Positions 19,990 through 32,153 of a stretch of DNA of 64,000 nucleotides are shown piece after piece. Made by a program: the position numbers and the translations under genes. Origin of the DNA: Hordeum vulgare subsp. vulgare (taxonomy: Eukaryota > Streptophyta > Magnoliopsida > Poales > Poaceae); the NCBI RefSeq assembly GCF_904849725.1, contig NC_058518.1, positions 392,571,581 through 392,635,580 on the forward strand. The letters are read 5' to 3'. Positions within the stretch are counted from its first letter, which is position 1. Each line of letters opens with the position of its first letter. The notes under the pieces are model-generated. The model saw only the letters and a program-made list of their open reading frames with translations. It did not search any database and had not been told where the DNA came from.

Positions 19990-22735
19990 AACCAACAATG
20001 AGGCTATTTAAGATGTCACCGCATGGCCACCAATAAAGAAATTATTAAACATCATTTTCGAATGGTGGATTTATTGGCTCAAAATTAAGCGTTAAGGATA
20101 AAAAAATAATGAGCATACATGTGCTCTCTGTATAGTTAGCATGCACATAATCAACAGCAACACATGCACACACAAAATATGTCGTCAAATAGCAAAGTCA
20201 TAAACAAACACTATGTAGATGCAAGGAAAAAGAAAAAGAAAAAGAATATAAGTGATCGAATCGGTGATCGATAAACAACAACAATGATCTTATTTGCACC
20301 AACCATCTCGTAACACCCACATAGACGACGAGGTTCTTAAATAAAAAGAACTTCAGAAAGGAAGAGACCCTCAAGCACCGTCGTCGCCGAATCCAACCAT
20401 CCAAGGTCAGGATCTAGGTTATCACCCTGAAGAACTAGTCAAATCATACCTGAGCAATTGCTTCAACAAGGTAACGATGTAAAACATTGTCATTGCTAGA
20501 TATAATCAACTCGGGTCAGACCTAGGCTTTCACCCCATAAGCTGAGACCACAGTTGACATCACAGTTGTATCTCAAATCCATGCTGCAAATTCTCTAACT
20601 TCAAAAGAGAAAAATTGGCAAACCACATAACCCTCAGCCTCACCAGCTAATTTTGTCAGTCTCTCCCTTGACGTTGGGAGGCGGGAGACATATCATTGTG
20701 CTCGCGGGAGGTCTTAGTTTGGTTTGTTAGGTTTTGGGATCCTCGTACCATTTTGGCGAATGGAGACGATGACATAGTGGGATAAGTATGGTCTTGTCCT
20801 TTCTTCCACCGTGGTCATAGGAAGCATGAGGGTTGGTTTCCATATATTCAATTCATCGGGTTGTGGTGGAGAGTCGGCAACCTTAATGCCTCTACCTTTG
20901 TTTGCGATGGCATTTGTGGTCTCGTCCTAAGATCCCGCGGTGACGCTTTAGGCGTTGAGTGGGGTTGGATCTCCTTGTCTAGTCTACGCCTTCTTCTTTA
21001 GGTTGACATTTTGTCTTGGGATTTTTGCCGGATGTCTCATGGCAACATTCGATGATTTCCCAATGACAATTACAATGACTCCCTGGTTATGGTGGTGCGG
21101 AGTAGGTGCACCATCGAGCTAGCCTCACAACACGAGGTTGACATGTGCTTGTTGGAGGTGGTGATGCACACCTTTGGTAGGTTTGTAATTTTATTTTCGT
21201 CACCGGTGTTCTTGAGGCTCGGGATTCGTTAATATATGACTTCTACCGTTTTTAAAAAATGTCAGCTCTATGTGCAGACCAACTGACACATAATCAAATA
21301 GGCTAATTTGTTGTAATCGAATCATAAAATTTAAACTTTTTTCTAAATTTTGTATTAACATGTAGATATAGAAATAGGAAAAATTCAATTACCAATTAGT
21401 CAAACAAGGTAATCGTAATATTTTGCACTTGTGAAACACAAAATCTTCAAGAGTGAATTCCACTTTTACAAAAGATTCAGTTTGTGAAACTACTGAACCA
21501 TTCAACACAAATTCTTCCAAAATATCATATTTAAAGAAGTTTGCTCGTATGTATGCCATTTAAGGTTTTATCATGTTCTATTGGGTGGGGCCAACTATTG
21601 ATCTCACATGGATTGGCTAGTCAAATGCCATATTAGAAACATTCCTCCAAGATGCGTGTGATGCAACAGATGGGGAGTGGGGTGACCTGATTAGGCATGA
21701 TTGACTCCCCATAATTGGTTCAAGGCACACCCAAGTTGGTCCTCTCACCCAAGTGTAAGCTAGGGATTTGGAATAGGAAGCAGCGACAACGACGTGGCCT
21801 TGAAGGAAATGTCTTGTTGTTTGGTGTTGAAGTTACTCTAAACTACACGTTGAAAGACACTTGCTAGCTGGAAGGAGGAGGAGTGATCTTACATGTGTGT
21901 GATTTCTTCCTCTTGTGATGATCATAAATCACCCGTATAGTGTCCTTCAACTTGTCTTATCATTTGTCTCCGCTTCCAAGAATCCCTCGTGATGAAACAA
22001 GGAAGAGGGCGAGTGGCTCAAGTCAAGTCATGTGATGTGTTCGGGCTAAATCATCTTGCCTCGTGTTGTGTGTTGCATCGGACATGCCTCACAGGAATGC
22101 ACCTTCGAACCGGAGTCTGACTCGGCTCACCTTTAGGACTGATGATGGGACCCATCTAACAGAACGATGCAAAGCTTTAATAAAAAGGGTCAAAGTTGGA
22201 ACAAACTTAGTTAAACAAGGTGTTTTAGAAGACTTTCAGCCAAATATAGCGTATAAGCGTCAAAAGCCGCATCTTCCAAAGGTAAAGCGCGAAATTCACT
22301 CAATCTTAAATAACGTAAAGACGTTTCTTTTTCTTTTGATGCACCAATCAAGCCTGGTTTTTAGGAGTATTATTTGAGGATTCTTTAGATTGAGGCCTGG
22401 TGTTAGGGGGTGTTCTTTGAGGATTATTTAGATCCGATTTTGAACTTAACTTTAATAAAATAATAGAATACAAAAATTCAGACAAACCATTTCAAACTTA
22501 GTACTGTCGACATTTGAAAAATGAATAGGTAATTTGAGTTCTCTAATTTAATTTTTATGATCCAGCTGGAGATCAAATCAATGGAACCATGGTGGACTGC
22601 AGCAAGTATCGAATGTCTGCCCATTCATTCATTTGCATCCAACTTTTATGGTCTAATACAAAAGTGAATGAACTAGAACTAAATCAGATTTCTCTACCCA
22701 TCTCCTTTTGAACTATCCTGCACGCTTGCCTCTCA
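19990..22735. other. No gene recognised; decayed repeat-like sequence
   Basis: 20,110-21,240 reads like old non-LTR or similar repeat text (for example the paired phrases on CACCCCATAAGCTGAGACC), with all frames broken. 21,250-22,735 is AT-rich with only short ORFs, the longest 104 codons at 22,063-22,377 with no domain I recognise. Part of this interval may be regulatory DNA for the gene at 22,903-23,517, but it lies downstream of that gene. Confidence 0.4.
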
Positions 22736-22902
22736 TCTTTAAAAAAAAAAAAAAAAGTATGAACAATTAAGCGAGACTGAAACACTAAACCCCATCTCTC
22801 TCTCAATGGAGAGTCCAGTCAAAAAGTAGACCACCCACTTTTGGGAATAATGCACGCGCGGCTGCCCATGTATCTTGGATTCTTTTGCCAGCCCGAGAAG
22901 CC

Positions 22903-23517
22903 TCACCGACGACGGCATGTCGGCATCCTTCTCTTCCTGGCCTCTGAGATCGTCTCGAGCCCCGGCGACCACGGCCGCTGCTGCCTCGCCCCCACCAGCT
23001 GCATGTAGTGTTTCCTCAGCTCCGGCGTGCTGCATAGCTGTTCCGGCGCCGCCGCGCCGCACTTCTTCTCGCCGCCACCGTCCGACGTGATCACCTTTTC
23101 GATGAACTCCGGGAGGACCCTGATGAGCGCCATGCCGTCGGCGCCGGTGACGTATTCGAACGGAGACGACTCGCCGGCGACTGACACCTTGGTCGGGGCC
23201 GGCGACAGCGACGCGAGCGAGGCTGCGGTGAGCGCCTGGCAGCTGGAGAACCGGGCCGCGGGGAGCACGAAGTAAGTCCGCCCCGCCTGCAGCTCCTCGC
23301 CCGGCGATAGCGCTGGGATCGGGAGGCCGATGAAGAAGGAGTCGCCGGAGCAGACGAGATGGTCGGGAGCCTCCACCGTGACGTCGCTGGCCGTGGTGAA
23401 CCGCCCTCCAGAAGCTGCGGCGAGCCTCGTCTGCCCGCCCCAGAACACCAGCCTCGCCTCGGCTCCCTCGCCGTGCACGGCCGGGGCGCACGAGCAAGGG
23501 GAGAGGCCGTTGCCCAT
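22903..23517 (-). CDS. PADRE (DUF4228) domain protein
   Basis: An intact, intronless 204-residue protein and the only complete host gene in the window. It starts M-G-N-G-L-S-P-C-S-C: Gly2 and the nearby cysteines fit N-myristoylation and palmitoylation, suggesting membrane association. Residues ~20-145 carry the PADRE layout: LVFWGGQTRLA, then EAPDHLVCSGDSFFIGLPIP, ELQAGRTYFVLP near the centre, and FEYVTGADGMALIRVLPEFI. The C-terminal half keeps CSTPELRKHYMQLVG and RPWSPGLETISEARKRR, typical of the family's tail. PADRE genes are plant-specific and often respond to pathogens or stress; the biochemical role is not established. Promoter: TATATATA at 23,639-23,646. The coding strand is GC-rich as in many grass single-exon genes. 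An opposing ORF set at 22,875-23,536 is its shadow. Confidence 0.88.
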   Translation of the reverse strand: MGNGLSPCSCAPAVHGEGAEARLVFWGGQTRLAAASGGRFTTASDVTVEAPDHLVCSGDSFFIGLPIPALSPGEELQAGRTYFVLPAARFSSCQALTAASLASLSPAPTKVSVAGESSPFEYVTGADGMALIRVLPEFIEKVITSDGGGEKKCGAAAPEQLCSTPELRKHYMQLVGARQQRPWSPGLETISEARKRRMPTCRRR

Positions 23518-23638
23518 GCCGCGGCCTAGATTCTAGAAGCGTCTAGAACAAGCTTTAAGGTGGGAAATTGCGGGAGAGGAGGGATGCTCCGACTGAATGG
23601 TACTTCTACAAGATTTGGGGATTCCTGGTTTGGGGATG

Positions 23639-23646
23639 TATATATA
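23639..23646 (-). promoter_or_regulatory. TATA box of the PADRE gene
   Basis: The minus strand reads CCCTATATATACATCC. It lies 122 bp upstream of the ATG at 23,517, so a start site ~30 bp downstream gives a leader near 90 nt. There is no competing TATA between it and the ATG. Confidence 0.6.
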
Positions 23647-24039
23647 GGGAGAGGGTTGGATGTGTGGGTTGACATTTGAAAAGTCAGAGCTCGGGGGTTT
23701 GACTATGGGTGTTATTTTACTCAAAAGTTGACCGGGCGGCTGTTCAAATATCAGGACAGCTTGATCTTAGTTTCCTTTTTCTTTTCTTTTTTCAGGGAAA
23801 GATAGATGGCCTTTTGTTAACACACTACTTAGTTATTAGTGGGCAATGTCAACGCCCAACCGGGAAATGGAAGCTTCTAGCAATTAGTGAATGGTTTTTC
23901 TCATGGAAAGTAGAATGAGATATTTCCTTTCACATCTAAGAGTGCTCCAGCCACTTAGTTCATTCAACCATGATGGAATTTTTAGTATTTGATACATAGA
24001 GTAAAAAGGAAGGTAATATACGAAAATCCATTTCTGAGC

Positions 24040-24390
24040 CAGGCCTATTTGCACCCTGCTGAGTAAAAAAATCAAAACAAATACTAAAAATATTCAAAAA
24101 AAAAATCAAATTTTTTTGGATGATAGATAAGTTGATGCGTGAAGTTCACTCCAATTTTTATATAATTTGAACATCTAAACAGCTCTCGGCAAAAATGACA
24201 AATTCAGGTCTCTAAAAAAGCTTACTGTACATGAACTGTACATGAACTGTTTTGACCGATTTGTCTTTTTTGCCGAGAGCTTCTCAGATATTTAAATGAT
24301 ATGAAAATTGAAGCGTTTTTTAGTATTTGTTTTGATTTTTTTACTAAACGGGTGCAGATGAGTTTGGGCACCGAAACGCCGCACTCGGTA
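24040..24390. repeat. Foldback element
   Basis: The two halves are inverted copies. AGTAAAAAAATCAAAACAAA near 24,062 mirrors TTTGTTTTGATTTTTTTACT near 24,327, and AGCTCTCGGCAAAAATGAC near 24,181 mirrors GTCTTTTTTGCCGAGAGCT near 24,265. The centre holds ACTGTACATGA twice. The outer ends approach TTTGCACCC and GGGTGCAGA. There are no ORFs. It looks like a foldback MITE of a kind common near grass genes. Confidence 0.65.
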
Positions 24391-24667
24391 ATATGGTCTT
24401 CTATTGATGAAAAGATAATTCCTTGACATCGAACAAATGAATATGTTAACATTTTTGCGAGATGCTTACTTCTTGCCCATGTTTTCCGACATAGTTTTGG
24501 TCATCACATTGACGTTACCATTGCTTGCAAGAAAAGACATAAAAAGAAACGTAACATTGTCTTCTTTTGGTCAAGGGATAAGCTCTCGACCCCTAAGAGA
24601 TAACTATGCCATACATTTTGGTAGATGCTTTACTTCTTTGCGTGTTTTTCGGTTCAGTTTTAGTCAT

Positions 24668-24812
24668 CACTAAAAAGACATCAAAAGATACCATCTGTAA
24701 AGGCTATCTTTTCTTGTGTTATCCATGTGTAACAAGGCGTTATCGTCATCTTGAGAGGATATGGATAGCACAAGAAAAGATAACCTTTGCTTTAATTCAG
24801 ATGTCTTATCGG
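24668..24812 (+). repeat. Hairpin-forming inverted repeat (~30-bp arms)
   Basis: AAAGGCTATCTTTTCTTGTG continuing to TATCCATGT (about 24,700-24,729) is the inverse, with few mismatches, of ATATGGATAGCACAAGAAAA continuing to GATAACCTTT (about 24,759-24,789). The loop is ~30 nt. Outer bases (AAGACATC versus GATGTCTT) extend the pairing. It could be a small foldback transposon or a small-RNA precursor. Confidence 0.55.
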
Positions 24813-25212
24813 TCATGAAATGACGATTCTTTATTTTGTTAGAGTTAATAAGACATTGTTTTGCGATCTTATGCCGCCAATGTGACCATATTTTCATGTA
24901 CTACTACTTATTTATTTAGATTGTAATACAATAGAGAAATTAAGATGTATATAAATAACTTTATTGTTTCACTAGATTAACCAAGTGGCTATTCACATAT
25001 CTATGACAAATATTGTCAAGGAAATGGAAGCTTCTAGAGATTGGTGAATGGCTATTCTCATGGATAGCAAAAGGTTTTTTTCCATCCAATGTGTTGATGT
25101 CACTTATCACCTCGGGTATTCACTCACACAAACTCCTCCAAGAGGTGTTGTAACAATATTTTATGAAGTTCAAATGTAGAACAAAAATAGTAAAAACAAC
25201 TACCTTTCTTGC

Positions 25213-25237
25213 TAATAATAATAATAATAATAATAAT
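25213..25237 (+). repeat. (TAA)n microsatellite
   Basis: Eight TAA units plus one base, inside the LINE remnant on the other strand. Confidence 0.95.
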
Positions 25238-25249
25238 CAATAGGACCAT

Positions 25250-25525
25250 CTCAACATAAGGGACAAATTCATTTTTCGCGATACTAGAATACCTTAGACC
25301 CCCTTTGTCCTTCGAGAAGCATATATTACCCCACCTTACCATGTCGTACTTCTCCCATCCATCATATGCCTCCTAGAAGAAGCACGATAGGTCCTTGTCA
25401 AAGGAGCTATGCACTTTTTCTGGTAGTATATACAACCCCATCATATACATGGTGACGCTAGAGAGGCAAGAATCGATAAGTGTTGTTTTTCTCCCTTTGG
25501 AGGTGAATCTATTGCGTCATGGCTC
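25250..25525 (-). pseudogene. LINE reverse-transcriptase C-terminal remnant, split by element B3
   Basis: Reading the minus strand from 25,509, one frame gives SKGRKTTLIDSCLSS, then TMYMMGLYILPEKVHSSFDK, a TAG, then EAYDGWEKYDMVRWGN and CFSKDKGGL. This matches the stretch after the RT core of plant L1-type LINEs (the S-K-G-G-R-x-T-L-I-D motif, then the V-x-W and K-x-x-G-G-L zf-RVT part). The stop falls where W or a similar residue is normally found. The BARE-type element at 25,526 cuts the LINE upstream of this. The continuation should begin at 61,366, but I could not follow the coding frame there. Confidence 0.6.
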
Positions 25526-26570
25526 TATTGGAAATATGCCCTAGAGGCAATAATAAAATGGTTATTATCAAATCTCTTTGTTCATGATAATCGTCTACTG
25601 TTCATGCTATAATTGTATTAACAGGAAACATTTATACATGTGTGGATAAATAGATCACAATGTGTCCCTAGCAAGCCTCTAGTTGGCTAGCTCGTTGATC
25701 AATAGATGATCATGGTTTCCTAATCATGGACATTGGATGTCATTGATAACAGGATCACATCATTAGGAGAATGATGTGATGGACAAGACCCAATCCTAAG
25801 CATAGCACTAGATCGTGTTGTTCGTATGCTAAGGCTTTTCTAATGTCAAGTGTCTTTTCCTTCGACCGTGAGATTGTGCAACTCCCGGATACCGTAGGAG
25901 TGCTTTGGGTGTATCAAGCGTCACAACGTAACTCGGTGATTATAAAGGTGCACTACGGGTATCTCCGAATGTGTCTGTTGGGTTGGTACGAATCGAGATC
26001 GGGATTTGTCACTCCGTGTAACGGAGAGGTATCTCTGGGCCCACTTGGTAGAACATCATCATGAGCTCAATGTGACTAAGGAGCTAGTCACAGGATGACG
26101 TGCTACGGAACGAGTAAAGAGACTTACCAGTAACGAGACTGAACAAGGTATACCAACGATCGAATCTCGGGCAAGTTCTATACCGACAGACAAAGGGAAT
26201 CGTATACGGGATTGATTGAATCCTTGACATCGTGGTTCATCCGATGAGATCATAGTGGAACATGTGGGAGCCACCATGGGTATCCAGACCCCGCTGATGG
26301 TTATTGGCCGGAGAGGTGTCTCGGTCATGTATGCATGCCTCCCGAACCCATAGGGTCTACACACTTAAGGTCCGATGACGCTAGGGTTATAGGGAATTGT
26401 TATATGAGGTTACCAAAGGTTGTTCGAAGTCACGAATGAGATCCAAGATGTCACGAGGAGCTTCGGAATGGTTCGGAGGTAAAGATTGATATATAGGATG
26501 GATGGGTTTGGACGCCGGAAATGTTTCGGGCACCACCGGAAGGGTTCCGGAGGCCCACCGGGAGAGGCCA
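25526..26570 (+). repeat. B3 5' LTR, first part
   Basis: Runs from TATTGGAAATATGCCC to GGAGAGGCCA, where the minus-strand Copia begins. The 3' LTR continues at the corresponding point (60,680) with CCAGCCCTAGGAGG, and the same text resumes here at 41,052. This part holds the U3 region without the TATA box. Confidence 0.9.
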
Positions 26571-27999
26571 TGAAAGTGCGTTATATCGACTAGAGGGGGG
26601 GTGAATAGGAGATTTTTAGAATTTCATCACTGAGGAAATTCCTTTTGAGGAAATTCCTCACTGATGACGAACTTACATCGGAAACAGTAAGGATCAGAAG
26701 TGCAAAGTTTCACAACAGCAGTTTTTCAGTGTGAGGAATGTGAAAACAGATTGCAAAGTGAGCAGGCACGCAGAAAACAGACGAGGATTAATTAGCGTGA
26801 AGAATTTGGGGTTGGGGAATTTCAGAGAAAGTCTTCAGCAAATTCTTCAAACAGTAATAGTGAAAGTCATCAACACATAATCTGAGGAATGTAAGGAGTT
26901 GAGGAATTAGAACCCGTTTCACAACGAAGACAATAGTTGATGACCCAGTTCCAACTGCTGTGACAGTTGTACATATGGTTTGGAGGGGCTTGGTATTGAA
27001 ACCAAAGGACACACAGTCCCGGGACACACAGTCCCGGGACACACAGTCCCTACCGTATTCTCCTTGGGCTAAGAACACACAGTCCTCACCCAACACTCGT
27101 GGTAAGTCTTCAGGGCAGACTTCCAAACCCTCACAAACTTGGTCACCCGGCGATCCACAATTGACTGCTGGATTGCTCTAGACCATGACGCCTAACCGTC
27201 TCGAGGATGCACAATCCTCAAAGGTAAAAGGCTTCAGTCCCACACAGGAACAACTTCTTCAGTGATGCTCAATCACTAGGTTCTAGGTTTGTGGTTTGGT
27301 GTTTGGGTTATTTCCTCACTCATGAATTACTCTCAAAGACTCTGAGGAATTGGGTTGCTCTTATGACAAGTGTCAATTTCTAACGGAGCAGCCAACCAGC
27401 TAATGGTTGTGGGGGCGGCTATTTATAGCCTGGGAGCATCCCGACATGATTTGACACTAATGCCCTTAAATAATATGACCGTTGGTGTGGATAAGACCAA
27501 TGATGTGGCGTGGCTATCGAAACGGTCGGAACCCTCAACTGTGAGAGTCCTCATGTCACTCGTATTCCTCACTTGAGGCTTTTGGTAGGATTAGGCTTGG
27601 GTTGAGCATCATGAGGAAATTCATTCCAAAGTGTAACTTCGACCCCCTTTAACAGTACGATGTTCCTATTACTCAAGTGTGAAGAAAACAAAACAGAATG
27701 AGTAAATCTTCATGCTTCAAAGTCTTCAGAATGATTTTCTTCAGGACACACCGAATTCCTCAATTTCAATATCTTCATGAGGAATATCAATTTCATCGCA
27801 GATTCTTCGCGATTCAATTCTTCAGCTTCAGACCAATTTCTTCAACCGAAGATATACATCTTTAGGGGTCGATACTCATCAAATATTTCAAACTCCTCAG
27901 TGACTTATAGATCCTGTGTACACTCATGAACATATTAGATACTTAAACTGTAAGTCTTCAAACCACCAAAATCACTAAGGGGCACTAGATGCACTTACA
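26571..27999 (-). repeat. 3' LTR of the SIRE/Maximus-type Copia
   Basis: On the minus strand it starts TGTAAGTGCATCTAGTGCC at 27,999 and ends CGCACTTTCA at 26,571 (1,429 bp). At 27,008-27,052 it has three copies of the 15-bp unit ACACACAGTCCCGGG, the last one cut short; the other LTR has two. It is preceded by the polypurine tract at 28,000-28,013. Confidence 0.9.
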
Positions 28000-28522
28000 A
28001 TCTCCCCCTTTTTGGTGGTTGATGACAATTAGGTTAAGTCTTCAACAGGGATAAAAATATGAAGTGTAAATACTCATTTGAGGAATTTGAAATCAAGATT
28101 TAGAGAGACTCCCCCTGAAGATGTGCATATCTTGAGGATTTTGCTTTTCACAGCAAATGCAGATTGATGATTTATATCATGGAGATATCCCCCTGAGTCT
28201 TGTAAATCATGCATACATATGACATATAGTATGAAGAAATTGAAGATGCATGATGACAAATGGTATCTGACGAATTCCAGCATGCGTGCATTAAAAATTT
28301 GAGAAATAAGCATGCGAAGAAAAACGTTCAAAAGCGTCAGAGTACCATCGGGCTTAAGTTACAACTCATTACATGAAAACTTCAGAAGAGCCAAGAGTTT
28401 GTAACTTAAATATAGTTCATAAGCCCCAAAATATCCCGCTTGAAGACTAAATCTCAAGTTTCTTCCCCTTTGTCATCAAGTGACAAAAACGGACAAACTG
28501 AGGACTAACGCATGTGAAGACT

Positions 28523-31500
28523 TCACTCCTTGGCGGTTGATGAGGATGCGTGGTGCTTCTTGGGAGTAGTCTTCTTCCTTGGACCGGTGGCAGTGTCGTG
28601 TTGTTCTTCATCAGATTCAGCAGTGCGGAATGAAGAAAAGGAACTGTCTTCAAGGTCTGGAACTGGAATTGGCCTGAGTTTCTTATTGGGAGGCCACGAC
28701 CAGTCAAAGTCTCGCTCAAACTCCAATTCTTCAAGTTCTGTCTGAGTCTTCAGATGAGCAAGTGTGGCCCAGGTGCGATCAAAAACCTCATGCAGATAGT
28801 GATGGTTAAGCTTCACAGAGTTCTGTGTTTTAGTGAGGGTTTTCACAATGGTGCCGAACTGGCGTTTGACCCACTTGTGATTGCGATCCACCTTCTGGTG
28901 AAGACTGAGGAGAAGCTCTCTTGTATTCATCACGCGAGGAGCAACAGGGCTTGGAGGGTGAGTCTCAGTATCATCCCATGAAGAATATGCTTCCGGCTCT
29001 CTGAACTGGCCATCAAGGGGCCTACGGCCTTCATCAATAACTGACTTGCCTTTTCCTTCAACAGGTTCAAAAGTCTTCTTGTTGACCCTGATAGGAGGCA
29101 TATAACCAACATGGTTGTTGAAATCAGCGTGGAAGTTGATGCCTGTCCTTGTCCTGATGAATCTCATGATCCATGGGGCATATATCTTGTGATCAAATGG
29201 ACACATGGCATTGTCGGCCAAAGTCCTCAAGAAGAAATCATGTATGTTGATAGGAATACCATGGATGATGTTGAAGAGGATATTCTTCATGATGCCTACG
29301 ACATCTTCTTCATCATCATGGCCTTTGATCGGTGCAAAAACACTGCAGAGAATTCTGTAAACAGATCTTGGTTCATACTTGAGCTCGTGGACGAGGAAGG
29401 TTTTTCTCGGTGGTTGCCCTTTAGCCAAAGGCTTCATGAGGACTTCCATCATACCGTTGGGCAGCTCACGCTCACCGTAAAGCTTCATGGCCTCCTCTGA
29501 GGGAATTGATACTCGCAATTCACGCAGTAGCTCAGTAGCAGGAGTCTTGTAGTGAGTGTTTTGCGTCATCCAGTCAAACACCCAGGTGTTAATATCTCCA
29601 GGATCGCCAAAGATGTGAAGAGTGGCATAAAATTGAAGAATGAGATGGTTGTTCCAATCAGAGATATCTAAGCACATTGGTAGCAGTCCAGCTTCATGAA
29701 GGACGTTGAGGACTGGAGCCAGGCATGGTATGTCTTCAAGTTCAACATGAGGAATATGCCTGTGCTGGAATATCTTATTTCTTCCACACAGCACAGAGGC
29801 ATAGTAATTCAGTTGTGTCCTCGTCCAAAACTTCAGATGCCTGATTTGAGGCTTGTCATAGGGATTTTCTCCAATGAAGTACATGCGTTCTTCAAAGAAG
29901 TTCTCCTTTTGAAACTTTGGTCGCTTGGAGAATGGCTGACGCTGCATTGGCTGAAGATTTTGTTGAGGAACTGGAGGGGAGACAACAATTGCAGTCTCTG
30001 GATTGAGCACAATGAAAGCATTTTCCTGGTGTGGTGCATTTTCCTCAGCATTGTCCTCAGGGTGAGGAATTTCATCAGCTTGGGCATCAGGTTGAGGAGC
30101 ATGCTCGTGTTGTGCTTCAGGTTGAGGAACGGGATCTGGCTGTGCCTCAGGCTGAGGAATGTCATCAACTGGAGCATCCTGCTGAGGGTTCTGCTCAGGA
30201 GGAGGAGTAGGTTCATTCTGAGCCTGAGTGTGAAGATCTTGCTCGGAAGGAGGAGTTGGATCAGCCTGATCCTCAACTTGAGGATTTTTCTCAGGACTCT
30301 GAATTTCATCAGCTTGAGGATTCTTACTTTGCTCTTCCTCAGCTTGCTTGGTGACCGAGCCAGAATCATCAGCTGGTGCAGCTGATCCTTGTGCAGTTGT
30401 TACCTGAGGAATGGAGGGCTGAGGACTGTCATCAATGTGAATTTCTTCGTCAGTGTGTTCCTCAGATGCAGCATCCTTCATTTCCTCATCTGGCCTTTCT
30501 CCTGGTCTTCAAAGGTGACCATTTCATAAGATGGAGCGACGTTGAGGGCCACAGGGTCAAGTGGAGCATTTTCTTCAAGCGCTTTTAGGCGCTTGGCCTC
30601 AGTGTTTTCTTCTGGTGAGGAGGCCTTTCTCTTTTTGGCTTCCTTCTCAGCAGCCCTTGCCTTCTTCATGTCTGATGCAGACAGAGCCATCTTCTTCACC
30701 TTTGAAGCTTTTGGTGAAGGCGTTTTCTCAGTAGATTCATCATCTGGCTTTGAGGAACCAGCTGGATCAGAGTCATTAGCTTGCTTGGAAGCAGCAGCTG
30801 GATCAGGGGTAGTCTCACCAGTTGTAGCAGATTCATCAGCTGGATTTTACATGGTGATTTCTTCAATTGCCGGTACATCCACACGGCTTTCTTGAGGTAT
30901 TTCCTCAGCTTGAGGAGTTTCATCAGCCTGAGGAGTTTCATTAGTTGGTTCTTCAATCAGAGGCTGAGGAGTTGTTACTAGAGGGGGCCCTTCTTGTTGT
31001 AGTCGTCAACAGCTTTAGTGGCAAATTTGATAAAACTGCTTTTGAGACTCTGACGATCAGATAGCTTGGAGTACTTATCTGTCGAAGTCTTCAACTCAGC
31101 CTGTGTTGACGCCAGTGCATGAGGCGTCTGGTTGAGGAGATTCTGCTTGAGGAATTTCTCCTTCTTGAGCTTAGCAACTTTGGCATGTTTGGCATGCTGC
31201 TCCTTCCACTTGGCCTCGTTGATGAATGTGGCCACCATGTGGCTGATGCCAGGGGGAAGTTTCAAATCATCAAGCGGAGTGTTGGGATCCTCATACCATA
31301 TGTTTATGTAGTCTAGGAAGACTTTGGGGTCCATGGACAGAGGAATGACGCTACCAGAAGCTTGAGCTACCCTCTCCTGCTTGTTTCTGATTATAGCTTG
31401 AAGGGTTTCATCATCATATTCATCACTACCCTCTGATGCAGAAGGGACTGTGATGATTTTGCTAGGGCTTGGTTTTGTTCCTTTTTCGGCAGACACCTGA

Positions 31501-32153
31501 GTATTCATAGGAGGTGGTGAAGACTTTGTCTCCGAGCTGGTTGCAGCTCGGAGTGAGGAGCTGGAGGTAGCGGGCAGTGGCTTCATGACCGGCTTGAGTT
31601 CTTGTTTTGAAACCTATGGTGGCGCTGAGGATTTTGGCGTTGAGGGTTTTGTAGCTGATGCCAGAGCTGGTTTCTCTTGAGGCTTTGAAGCCTTTGGTTT
31701 TGATGGCACAGAGTTATGTTGAGGAATTGCCGAACCAGAGGTCTCAACAGCAGATGAAATAGCTGCAGTTGAAGCTGCAACAGATGATTCATTGAATTTC
31801 CTCACCGCAGCATCTGCCTGCTTCTTAAGCTTAGCCAAGTGCTTGTCCTTTTCATCAGGATAGTCATCAAGGGTCTTGAGGCTTGAGGGATGTGCTACTT
31901 GATGAGCCTCAAGTGGAGCCCGTTTGCCAGGAGGCTTCAGAGCGAATTTCTTCGCATACTTGGCAGTGACAAATCGGTATTCCTTCCACTCCTTAGCCCA
32001 TCGGCGTTCTATCTTCTGAAGCCGAATATTTCTCTTGGCCATTGTTTCATTTTCATCAGGTGTGCAATAGTCCAAGTAAATATCCTCAGGGATATCCAAA
32101 GCTATATTCTGCTCAAGTTTCTTGCCTCCCTTCTGTTTCCTGTCATCCTCCAT
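28523..32153 (-). pseudogene. Extra ORF region after pol (SIRE/Maximus 'ORF3'), frameshifted
   Basis: It begins with ATG at 32,153 and runs ~1,200 codons in disrupted pieces. The first piece is MEDDRKQKGGKKLEQN, then basic and Ala/Ser/Pro-rich text to TAG at 31,614. The same frame reopens from there to TAG at 30,978. A one-base shift in a C-run at ~30,990 and another near 30,480 lead into the longest piece (28,523-30,481, 652 codons). That piece has an acidic low-complexity half with repeated PQPEAQ/PQPDAQ words, then a globular-looking half (LKFWTRTQLNYYASVL; FYATLHIFGDPGDINTWVFD). A heptad-like stretch LHQKVDRNHKWVKRQ is near the C-terminus. I see no clear signal peptide or membrane segment, so an envelope role is not supported. 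In this lineage an ORF after pol is common; its function is unknown. Confidence 0.7.

Noticed and set aside
22740..22756. A-run after the PADRE gene as the tail of a retrocopy
   Set aside because: A retrocopy on the minus strand would leave T on the plus strand; here the plus strand has A. The gene also has its own TATA box.
22875..23536. ORFs opposite the PADRE gene
   Set aside because: GC-rich coding DNA leaves its complement open; no start context or domain.
29696..30385. 229-codon plus-strand ORF
   Set aside because: It is the mirror of the acidic P/E/Q repeat of the extra Copia ORF; the leucine/arginine-rich product is an artefact of codon composition.
28523..32153. Extra Copia ORF as a retroviral-type envelope gene
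   Set aside because: No signal peptide, transmembrane segment or cleavage site is visible; position alone is not enough.
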